From assembly GCF_030409945.1 (NCBI RefSeq), contig NZ_JAUFQV010000026.1:434001-498000 (forward strand): a stretch of 64,000 nucleotides of DNA. The letters are read 5' to 3'. Below are positions 9,339-16,140 of the stretch, piece after piece (positions within the stretch are counted from its first letter, which is position 1; the number at the start of each line of letters is the position of its first letter). The DNA is from Vibrio tapetis subsp. quintayensis (GTDB lineage: Bacteria > Pseudomonadota > Gammaproteobacteria > Enterobacterales > Vibrionaceae). Position numbers and translations under genes: made by a program. The notes beneath the pieces are model-generated. The model was not told the DNA's origin. It ran no database searches and was given only the letters and a program-made list of their open reading frames with translations.

Positions 9339-10760
9339 ATGATCTCTAAGAAAAGTTGTACTCTGTCAGTGCTTGCACTGAGTGTATCTGGTGCGTTGTA
9401 TGCTAACGAAACTCCTTCTAATCCTGAATGGTCAGAACGAAGCCCTATTGTGTTCTGGGGGGACCGAGCAAATGAAGACTGGAGTTATGTCGATGGTTTG
9501 ACTGAATCGGAAAAGAGTTTTTCGGAAAAACTGAAACGCATTGATTTTGGTGAATCTGGTGATTGGAAAGTGTCGTTTGGCGGCAACTTTAAAGCGTCGT
9601 TGGATAACCGCTGGAATCACATGTATGACAGCAGTGATCGTAAAAAAAATGAAGTCCGCACGCGTTTATATCTAAGCTCTGATGTTACCTATCAAGACTG
9701 GATGCGTGTGTTTGGTGAAATTCGAACCAATTATACCAATTTGGAAAGCCCTGGTCCCGTTGATGATGGCGGTACTGATGTACATCAACTATTTGCTGAA
9801 TTTAAGCTTCTTGATGATGGTGAGCAGTTCTTAAGTACACGCCTTGGTCGACAAGAAATTTATTTAAATGACTGGCAAATGATGAACCGTGAGCCTACGC
9901 CTGTTCAGTCTAGTTGGAATGCGGCCAGTTTTAAATATCAAGTAAACGGCATTAACTTTGACGCATACTACGGGGAAGAGATATTCCCAACCAGAACTGA
10001 TGCCGGTTGGGGCGGTAATTGGGATGACAAAGTAAACGGCAATAAATCGGTTGGTTTGTTTGCAAATTGGAAAACAGATTTTGGTTCTATGCAAAGCTAT
10101 TTAATGAGCAATAAACTGACGAACTCGAGCTTCGTTAATGCGCCAAATGGTGATGTTGACATTCAAGTGCTTGGTTTGCACGCTCATAACTTTGTTAGCG
10201 AAGGCTTTGGCTACATGGCTGACGGTATTTACCAGTTTGGTGATCATGCAGGAAAAGACATTTCTGCCTACATGGGTTACTTAGACCTTAATTACAACTG
10301 GAAAGCTGATTGGAATTACCGCTTAGGCATGAATATGCACTATGCTTCTGGTTCTAGTAAAGACAGTGATAAAGTAAATACCTTTAACCCATTATGGACA
10401 GGGGACCCTCTGGGCTTTGCACATGATGGAGCATACGGAAACGCAATACAGTTAGGTTCTTATACTGTGATTGAATACATGCCAAAACAGAGTGTGATTG
10501 CCGGTTTTATGTCGACGTGGAGAGCCAACACTGAAGACGCGATTTATACGTTAAATCAAGATGTGTTGTTTGGGGCAAACTCAGACGAAAAATACGCATA
10601 CACACAGTTTTACTTACAGTTCCATAATTACCTCACGACGAATGTAAAAGTAGAAAGCAACTTCTACTATGCATTGGATAGCCAATACACCCGAGATGTT
10701 GTTGGCGAGAATAGCAGTAACATTGCCCGTGTTGAACTGGCCCTTATTTACAATTTCTAA
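9339..10760 (+). CDS. Outer-membrane porin, alginate-export (AlgE-like) domain family
   Basis: A signal peptide (about residues 1-20, ending GALYA) precedes a protein rich in alternating aromatic/polar strands and ending in Phe (IYNF), as outer-membrane barrels do. The stretch FGEIRTNYTN, DVHQLFAEFKL and TRLGRQEI is characteristic of the alginate_export/AlgE-like domain. At 473 residues it fits a roughly 18-strand substrate-specific channel. The ATG at 9339 is preferred for a clean signal peptide; an in-frame ATG at 9327 would add four residues. It is the last gene of the operon, 87 bases after the PTS gene, with a strong terminator after it. It probably brings the PTS substrate across the outer membrane. 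Confidence 0.83.
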   Translation: MISKKSCTLSVLALSVSGALYANETPSNPEWSERSPIVFWGDRANEDWSYVDGLTESEKSFSEKLKRIDFGESGDWKVSFGGNFKASLDNRWNHMYDSSDRKKNEVRTRLYLSSDVTYQDWMRVFGEIRTNYTNLESPGPVDDGGTDVHQLFAEFKLLDDGEQFLSTRLGRQEIYLNDWQMMNREPTPVQSSWNAASFKYQVNGINFDAYYGEEIFPTRTDAGWGGNWDDKVNGNKSVGLFANWKTDFGSMQSYLMSNKLTNSSFVNAPNGDVDIQVLGLHAHNFVSEGFGYMADGIYQFGDHAGKDISAYMGYLDLNYNWKADWNYRLGMNMHYASGSSKDSDKVNTFNPLWTGDPLGFAHDGAYGNAIQLGSYTVIEYMPKQSVIAGFMSTWRANTEDAIYTLNQDVLFGANSDEKYAYTQFYLQFHNYLTTNVKVESNFYYALDSQYTRDVVGENSSNIARVELALIYNF

Positions 10761-10786
10761 TAATTAAGTAGTCCTGTCCTAATTTT

Positions 10787-10818
10787 GCGCCTAGTCTTAT
10801 AGCTAGGCGCTTTTTTTT
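10787..10818 (+). terminator. Rho-independent terminator of the PTS/pentose-phosphate operon
   Basis: Perfect 8-bp stem GCGCCTAG/CTAGGCGC with an eight-base loop, directly followed by eight T. It marks the end of the operon after the porin gene. Confidence 0.95.
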
Positions 10819-10879
10819 GTGCTTAACGTTTTAAGTATCAATGTGCTAGTATCGCCGCGAATTTATCTTGTGAGGTCCT

Positions 10880-11656
10880 ATGGTTAAGAGCTTTCAACTG
10901 TTGGGTGTAAAAGAGAAATGCAGCGTACAACGAGCGCAGCAGCAACATCAGCAATTGCATCAGCTGATCCAACAATCTGATCATGTGCCAGAGCCTTTAC
11001 TTAATTTGATCGATAAAGCGTTAGAGCGTATCGAGCAAGGTAAAGGTTCCGACAGCTTATTTGGTGTAGACGAAAAACTGATGCTTAAGATCGTAGCGAT
11101 GCACCAAAAAGTGAATTCGCTTGAACAGCAGAATTACGTTTTGAGGAACCAGCTTCGTCATCAAGAGAGTCGTGAGTTAATCGAAGATCACGATCTACAT
11201 AGACCTACCCAATTTAAATGGGGGCTTCTAGCTGCTTTTGTATTGTTTGGTTTGGTTTTTGTGCTTACAAATTCTGGGGTGTTACGGAACCCTTATTTAC
11301 CAGATAATGAGCCTTTAATTGCTAAACAGTTAGATTCAAGCTACACCAGTAATCTAGGTAATATTTCGACCATTAGATGGAGTCACATGACCTTTAAAGG
11401 AAGTGGCTACTTAGCGATTCGAAATGAAACGGGCTCATTACTAGTAAGAGAATGTGTTGGTACTTGGTATCACCTAATCCCGACTGAACGAGCTTCATCT
11501 GGAGTATGGCTGGAGGCTAAGTTGGTTGGACAATATCAGAAATTTCTTATTTACAATATCGATCGTCCTGCAACCCGAGGGAAAAAGCTACTTAGCAATG
11601 ATGAAGAGTTTTCATCGCAAGGTCTAAGTGAGATAAGTCATATGGGCTGCCCTTAA
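10880..11656 (+). CDS. Unknown single-pass membrane protein with N-terminal coiled coil
   Basis: I do not recognise a family. The first 60 residues are Gln/His/Leu-rich and the segment at about 64-105 (starting VDEKLMLKIV) has heptad character. One transmembrane helix lies at about 114-130, and about 125 residues follow that would be periplasmic, with Trp, Tyr and two Cys. The arrangement (cytosolic coiled coil, one helix, periplasmic domain) suggests a scaffold or sensor partner, but no function can be claimed. It has its own GAGG ribosome-binding site and lies after the terminator of the upstream operon, so it is a separate transcription unit. Confidence 0.75.
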   Translation: MVKSFQLLGVKEKCSVQRAQQQHQQLHQLIQQSDHVPEPLLNLIDKALERIEQGKGSDSLFGVDEKLMLKIVAMHQKVNSLEQQNYVLRNQLRHQESRELIEDHDLHRPTQFKWGLLAAFVLFGLVFVLTNSGVLRNPYLPDNEPLIAKQLDSSYTSNLGNISTIRWSHMTFKGSGYLAIRNETGSLLVRECVGTWYHLIPTERASSGVWLEAKLVGQYQKFLIYNIDRPATRGKKLLSNDEEFSSQGLSEISHMGCP

Positions 11657-11694
11657 TCATTTTCCTTCTTACCGCTTTTTGAACACCCCTAAAC

Positions 11695-11723
11695 GAAAAA
11701 AGCCAGCAAGGAGCGTGCTGGCT
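11695..11723 (-). terminator. Terminator of the hexose PTS operon
   Basis: Stem AGCCAGCA (11701-11708) with TGCTGGCT (11716-11723), loop of seven. Read on the minus strand the stem is followed by six T. It lies 40 bases after the cupin isomerase stop. Confidence 0.9.
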
Positions 11724-11761
11724 TGGGTGCGCTTGGGGGAGGTGCGCTAAAGGCCGTTGAA

Positions 11762-12322
11762 TTACGGTTTTTCAACTAGCCTATAATGGTCTCCATCTTT
11801 GATCACGGAGACATTAAAACCGTTTTGTTTAAGGGCGTCGTAGTTGTGTCCTGCCACGGCTGGCCAAACTGCCATAGCAGACAGGCGGGTTTTACCAGTA
11901 TTAACGAGGCGGTGTGCCAAATAACTACCAATATGGTGAACACTGCCAGCAAAAACGTTCTCAACACGAACTTCACCTTGTTCGTCTTGTAAAACCAGCA
12001 AGCCTTCTCCTTGGCAACCTAAATAGAATTCAGCTTGTTCAATGCGTTGGTGGAAGTGCCCACGGGTCATATAAAATTCATCACCGACGGTGCCTGCTTC
12101 AAGGTGTGTGACACCAAAATTGAGTTCACCTTCCGCACTTTGGGCGGGTAACATTTCCACTTGGTAAACCGTTTGTTCACTATCCTTAGCTTGATAAGCG
12201 TCAGTATCACGAAAAACACCTTGTAGATCGGATAGCTTGGTCACTTTAGATTGTTTGTTGATGGTATTGATTTGACCGGTATTGAAATCAATACTTGGTG
12301 ATATTGAGAGAGCTATTGGCAT
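11762..12322 (-). CDS. pgiA: Glucose-6-phosphate isomerase, cupin (archaeal-type)
   Basis: Metal-dependent interconversion of glucose 6-phosphate and fructose 6-phosphate by the cupin-type enzyme first described in Thermococcales, unrelated to ordinary Pgi. Ligands are plain: His89 and His91 (TRGHFHQ), Glu98 (AEFYLG) and His137 (YLAHRLVN), one residue off the Pyrococcus positions His88/His90/Glu97/His136. The length (186) matches. It overlaps the upstream AGE-family gene by ten bases and is last in the operon. Its presence suggests that glucose 6-phosphate is made from the imported sugar. A bacterial cupin Pgi is uncommon and points to transfer of this module. Confidence 0.9.
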   Translation of the reverse strand: MPIALSISPSIDFNTGQINTINKQSKVTKLSDLQGVFRDTDAYQAKDSEQTVYQVEMLPAQSAEGELNFGVTHLEAGTVGDEFYMTRGHFHQRIEQAEFYLGCQGEGLLVLQDEQGEVRVENVFAGSVHHIGSYLAHRLVNTGKTRLSAMAVWPAVAGHNYDALKQNGFNVSVIKDGDHYRLVEKP

Positions 12323-13470
12323 GAGATCCCCTTATTGGCAATGCGGTTGAGTTCACTAAATGCGAGAAACAGGTGGTAGAAAGTGCTGGCCGGTGAGTTG
12401 TGGTGAAGTGCTTGACCATATTGATCCAACTGATCTATCCATAAACCGGACTTAGCGGGTGTTAGATAGAAATCGAAAATTCGCTCTACGGCGTCAATGA
12501 TGTTATCTCGGTAACAAGGGAGACGGCTGTCTTCCCATAAAGCAATCTGAGCTTTTAGATATTCTGTCTGGCACCATAATCGCGAAGTAGAACGGAATGG
12601 TGTTCCATCGAAAAGCACTTCATCTCTAACCAGTCCATTAGGATTATGACCGTATTGGTTGGCAAATTGCTCTAGTGTCGTAATGTGAGCTGAAATATCG
12701 GTTCCAGAAAGTTTACGGTAATGGTGTAAAAGCCATATCCACTCGTAGTGATGGCCAGGGTCAACTTGATGACTAAGAGGGTGCTGGCTACGCCACGTAG
12801 CGGTGAAAAACTCGGCTAAATAGCCTTCATTTGAGTGGTTTTTGCGTAGAAAAATGGTTTCAAATAAGCGGTATATGGATTGAGCTCGTGTTAGCCAAAT
12901 AGTGTCACCGGTTAACTCATAGCAAACCATGAGCGCTTCAAATAAATGCATGTGCGGATTTTGACAGCGAAGTTGATTTTCGTTTGTCGACGAGCGGAAT
13001 CCTGGCGTGAATGGGGCTTGCAGTGAAGATTCAAACCATTGGTAAATTCGTTCGAGTTCCTGCTCACTGTCAGGGTCTAACGTTAAGTGGTAATGCCACG
13101 CATACCCCAGCAGAGCAAAAGCGTGTTCATAGGCATTGGCGCTGTTATCGTTTGGCTTTAGCTGTTCGTCTAGTGAAAAGACAAATTCACCGCTCTGGTT
13201 ATAAAAGCGGGGAAGCCCTTTTTGGATGCACTGGTCAACTTGGTTACGTGAGCTAATTAGCCCCTGTAGATGGGCGTGGCTGAATACATAGATTTGTCGT
13301 GGTTGAACCCGAAAGCGACGTGCGTTTTCTTGATAGGGGTTACCGTCGGCATAAAGCCCTTCATGAAATAGTGCGGATTCAGGTGAAAAGCCTGATTTTA
13401 GCCACGTTGGTAGTGCCTGTTGGATCAACCACTTTTGGCACCGTTGCGCTTGAGAATGAATGGTATTCAT
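12313..13470 (-). CDS. AGE-family epimerase/isomerase (mannose isomerase or YihS-like)
   Basis: An (alpha/alpha)6-barrel enzyme of the N-acylglucosamine 2-epimerase family, which isomerises or epimerises free sugars such as mannose, glucose, fructose or N-acetylglucosamine. Family features seen are RRFRVQPRQIYVFSHA near the N-terminus, RCQNPHMHLFEALM in the middle and DPGHHYEWIWLLHHYRK, whose His residues correspond to catalytic positions. At 385 residues it has normal length. GGAAG precedes the ATG. It lies between PTS IID and cupin Pgi. AGE enzymes usually act on unphosphorylated sugars, while the PTS delivers phosphorylated ones, so either the sugar is a disaccharide or this member has unusual specificity. 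Confidence 0.87.
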   Translation of the reverse strand: MNTIHSQAQRCQKWLIQQALPTWLKSGFSPESALFHEGLYADGNPYQENARRFRVQPRQIYVFSHAHLQGLISSRNQVDQCIQKGLPRFYNQSGEFVFSLDEQLKPNDNSANAYEHAFALLGYAWHYHLTLDPDSEQELERIYQWFESSLQAPFTPGFRSSTNENQLRCQNPHMHLFEALMVCYELTGDTIWLTRAQSIYRLFETIFLRKNHSNEGYLAEFFTATWRSQHPLSHQVDPGHHYEWIWLLHHYRKLSGTDISAHITTLEQFANQYGHNPNGLVRDEVLFDGTPFRSTSRLWCQTEYLKAQIALWEDSRLPCYRDNIIDAVERIFDFYLTPAKSGLWIDQLDQYGQALHHNSPASTFYHLFLAFSELNRIANKGISCQ

Positions 13471-13490
13471 TGTGTCTTCCGTTAAATATA

Positions 13491-13508
13491 AGAGGGCCGA
13501 AGCCCCCT
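13491..13508 (-). promoter_or_regulatory. UUCG-type hairpin between PTS IID and the AGE gene
   Basis: On the minus strand the spacer reads as a G-rich arm, a TTCG tetraloop and a C-rich arm, giving a compact stable stem without a T-run. Such hairpins often stop 3' exonucleases and raise expression of the upstream (PTS) part of an operon. Confidence 0.5.
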
Positions 13509-13522
13509 AAATTAAGAGATGA

Positions 13523-14365
13523 TTAGAACAAGCCGACCGCAACACCGAGTGCGGATAGCGCCACCAACGACAACATGGCTTTGACTGGGCTTAAATTTTT
13601 CTTCGCCATGGCATACCACGTCCCAAGTACGACGAGTAGCGGTAGCAGTTTAGGGAAGATGCCGTCAATCATGGCTTGAACATGGATATTCACCCCGTCG
13701 CTAGTCACGTATTCTAGTCCTGTACTTAGGTTGACGTAACTTGCTGCTACTCCGCCCATAACAAACACCCCAAGTAATGACAGTGCTTCTCGAATTTTGG
13801 TGGATTTATGACTCACCAGCACCTCTACCGAACCTGCCCCCATTTTGTAGCCCTTCATAAATAGCGCATACGAGCCAAAAATGACGATGACATTAAATGA
13901 AATAATGTAGAACAGCGGCCCAAGAATGTTGCCGCCAGCGGCGAGCGCCATACCAATACTAAGTAAGATTGGGATAAGCATGCCCGGGATCATCGAATCG
14001 CCAATGCCGGCAACCGGCCCCATTAGGCCGACTTTTAAGGTGTTAATGGTTTCACCATCAACCGGTTCGCCATTGGCCTTTTTCTCTTCCAGCCCGACAG
14101 CCATACCAGATATGATGGCGCCCAGTTGTGGCTCAGTGTTATAAAACGACGCGTGACGTTTCATCGCTTCTTGGCGTTTATCCTTATTTGGGTAGAGTTT
14201 TTTTAGTGCGGGCATCATGCCAAGGCAAAAGCCAAAGGATTCCAAACGCTCAAAGCTCATTGAGGAAAGGTTATACATCATCCATGCGCGCCAACATTTA
14301 GTCAGGTCTTTCTTATCCAACGCAATTTGGCTGTTTTCGATGCTGTTTTGAGTTGTATTAGTCAT
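13523..14365 (-). CDS. PTS system mannose/fructose/sorbose family IID component
   Basis: Membrane partner of IIC in the mannose-type PTS permease. The N-terminal part (DLTKCWRAWMMYNLSSMSFERLESFGFCLGMMPALKKLY) is the typical ManZ start, and GLEEKKANG and GPVAGIGDSMIPGML are family hallmarks; hydrophobic helices fill the C-terminal half. 280 residues is normal. Its start shares one base with the IIC stop (TAATG), so the two are translationally coupled. Confidence 0.95.
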   Translation of the reverse strand: MTNTTQNSIENSQIALDKKDLTKCWRAWMMYNLSSMSFERLESFGFCLGMMPALKKLYPNKDKRQEAMKRHASFYNTEPQLGAIISGMAVGLEEKKANGEPVDGETINTLKVGLMGPVAGIGDSMIPGMLIPILLSIGMALAAGGNILGPLFYIISFNVIVIFGSYALFMKGYKMGAGSVEVLVSHKSTKIREALSLLGVFVMGGVAASYVNLSTGLEYVTSDGVNIHVQAMIDGIFPKLLPLLVVLGTWYAMAKKNLSPVKAMLSLVALSALGVAVGLF

Positions 14366-15168
14366 TAGAATTCGTCCTCATCGTCGTCCATTACTTGAGC
14401 CGATGCGGCAGGCGCTGGCTGCGGATCTGGTTTGTAGTTGTAGTGGAGCAGTGCCAGTAGAGCCCCTACCATAACTAGGCCAACCATATTGAGCTTAAGG
14501 AACACGATGCCAACAAACCCAACGAGGAAGTAGATCAGCATAGTGGACTCTTTGATGATTTGTTTAAGCAAGATAGCGATACCAACGGCAGGCAAAATAC
14601 CTCCGAGTACCGTCATTGTATTGATCACCAAGTCGGGCAAACTGGCCATAAAGCCTTCGATGTATTGATTACCAAAGTAGACCGCGATAAAAGTTGGAAT
14701 AAAGCGCATTAAGAAGTTGGTGATTTGCGGATAAATGGCGGTGTTCATGTAAACGCCTTTATCATCGCCATCTTCGATGGATAAGTCCGCTCGGTGGTTC
14801 CAATAGGAGTTGAGTACCATCATAAAGTTGAAAATGATGGTGCCCGCGATACCGATGGTGGCAGCAATGGCGACGGCCACTTCGACCCCTTGCCCTGACA
14901 TTACGCCAAGGGCGACGGCGGGATAAGCGACAAAGTTTAGGTCTGCGGGCATTGCACCGCCAGGGGTTACCATCGCGATATATACGGCCTGAACGGCAAC
15001 CCCGACCATGATCCCCGTTTGCAGGTCGCCCAATATCAATCCGACTAACATACCGGATACCAGTGGGCGGGTGAGGGTGTACCATCCTCCTGTTAGGCCA
15101 AGTAGCCAAGGGGTGGATAGTGCGCCGAGATAACAGAGTATCCCGATTAAGACAGCTTCAAAAAACAT
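14365..15168 (-). CDS. PTS system mannose/fructose/sorbose family IIC component
   Basis: Integral membrane channel of the mannose-type PTS. It begins with a hydrophobic helix (VLIGILCYLGAL) and carries the family pattern TRPLVSGMLVGLILGDLQTGI and GGAMPADLNFVAYP. About seven to eight transmembrane segments fit. The C-terminus ends in an acidic tail (DDDEDEF). AAGGA precedes the ATG. It forms the permease with the adjacent IID; IIA and IIB are separate upstream genes. Confidence 0.95.
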   Translation of the reverse strand: MFFEAVLIGILCYLGALSTPWLLGLTGGWYTLTRPLVSGMLVGLILGDLQTGIMVGVAVQAVYIAMVTPGGAMPADLNFVAYPAVALGVMSGQGVEVAVAIAATIGIAGTIIFNFMMVLNSYWNHRADLSIEDGDDKGVYMNTAIYPQITNFLMRFIPTFIAVYFGNQYIEGFMASLPDLVINTMTVLGGILPAVGIAILLKQIIKESTMLIYFLVGFVGIVFLKLNMVGLVMVGALLALLHYNYKPDPQPAPAASAQVMDDDEDEF

Positions 15169-15196
15169 AATATAGTCCTTTAGTTCACGTCATTTT

Positions 15197-15694
15197 TTAT
15201 TTGTTTAATTTGGCTTGTGCATCTTGCCAGGTGTAGGAACTGGCGTCGGGCACGAGTCGGAAGTCGATCTGATGACCAAGTGTTGTTAAGTAATCGAATG
15301 CGGCGATCTCTTCTGGATTTACACATTGATTACTGCCAATGGTGACGGTGTTGGCGCGGGCACTCATTGGCCCAACGTTAATGTTGTTATTTAAGTTTTG
15401 GAGGTCGATCCCTGCTTTGCAGATGTTCTCCAATGTCACTGGCGACTTGGCAATTACGAAGTATTTCTTCTCGCTGGCAATCACTTTTGGCAGCTTGGCA
15501 ATGGCGGTTTGGGTGTCAAATAGCCATACTTTTACATCAGTGACGGCGCCTTTCATTACTTGAGATAGCAAGGGGTCAGCGGCAACCGCGTCGTCAATCG
15601 CGACGATACCGTCACAAGGACGTTCTTTAGCCCAACGGGTCATTAATTGACCGTGGATCACTCGGTCGTCAATTCGTACAAATGAAATAGCCAT
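15197..15694 (-). CDS. PTS system mannose/fructose/sorbose family IIB component
   Basis: Cytoplasmic phosphocarrier passing phosphate from IIA to the incoming sugar. Phospho-His14 is in the family motif RIDDRVIHGQL. 165 residues is the usual length for a stand-alone IIB. AAGGAG lies before the start. The E. coli ManX homologue is fused to IIA; here the domains are separate genes, as in sorbose and N-acetylgalactosamine systems. Confidence 0.95.
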   Translation of the reverse strand: MAISFVRIDDRVIHGQLMTRWAKERPCDGIVAIDDAVAADPLLSQVMKGAVTDVKVWLFDTQTAIAKLPKVIASEKKYFVIAKSPVTLENICKAGIDLQNLNNNINVGPMSARANTVTIGSNQCVNPEEIAAFDYLTTLGHQIDFRLVPDASSYTWQDAQAKLNK

Positions 15695-15703
15695 GTTTGC
15701 TCC

Positions 15704-16138
15704 TTAAAAATCGTCGTCTTGTTCCACTGTCGTCGGTCTTTTTGCCACTACGATGGTGCCAAGCGCTTCTTGTTGTAGGGTATGGGCAACCGAGGTTGGG
15801 TTGTTCTCTTCGGTTAAGTCGGCTGCCATTAATAGGGTGGGGAAGTTAATCCCAGTTAATACAGTTACTGGGACAGACAATCTGTCATCGAAAGCATAGG
15901 TGCAGGCTACGTTATAGGGAGTGCCGCATTCGAGATCGCACAGAACCACGATGCCGTTCAAATTTTGCTGCTGAAGCGCAAGCATGTGGGTAGCAAAATC
16001 TTGTTTAAACCGTTCAATACCACCAACTTCGGTGAGAGAGAGGCTGGAAGTATTGGGTAGCTCACCAAACACCATTTTCGCGCTGGTAATCAGGGCGTTG
16101 GCTAGTGGGCCGTGAGTCGCTATAACAAAGTGAATCAT
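15704..16138 (-). CDS. PTS system mannose-family IIA component
   Basis: Receives phosphate from HPr on His9 (VIATHGPLA). The start at 16138 is chosen because the protein then begins MIHFVIATHG like its family and a GAGAGG box precedes it; an earlier in-frame start would overlap the mannose-6-phosphate isomerase gene. 144 residues. It starts two bases before the end of the upstream isomerase gene's stop, so the two are coupled. IIA of this family can also regulate other proteins, but nothing here shows that. Confidence 0.93.
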   Translation of the reverse strand: MIHFVIATHGPLANALITSAKMVFGELPNTSSLSLTEVGGIERFKQDFATHMLALQQQNLNGIVVLCDLECGTPYNVACTYAFDDRLSVPVTVLTGINFPTLLMAADLTEENNPTSVAHTLQQEALGTIVVAKRPTTVEQDDDF

Positions 16139-16140
16139 GA

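Noticed and set aside
14762..15109. Minus-strand frame of 115 codons rich in Arg, Pro and His
   Set aside because: Out-of-frame reading of the PTS IIC gene; the true frame has transmembrane helices and family motifs.
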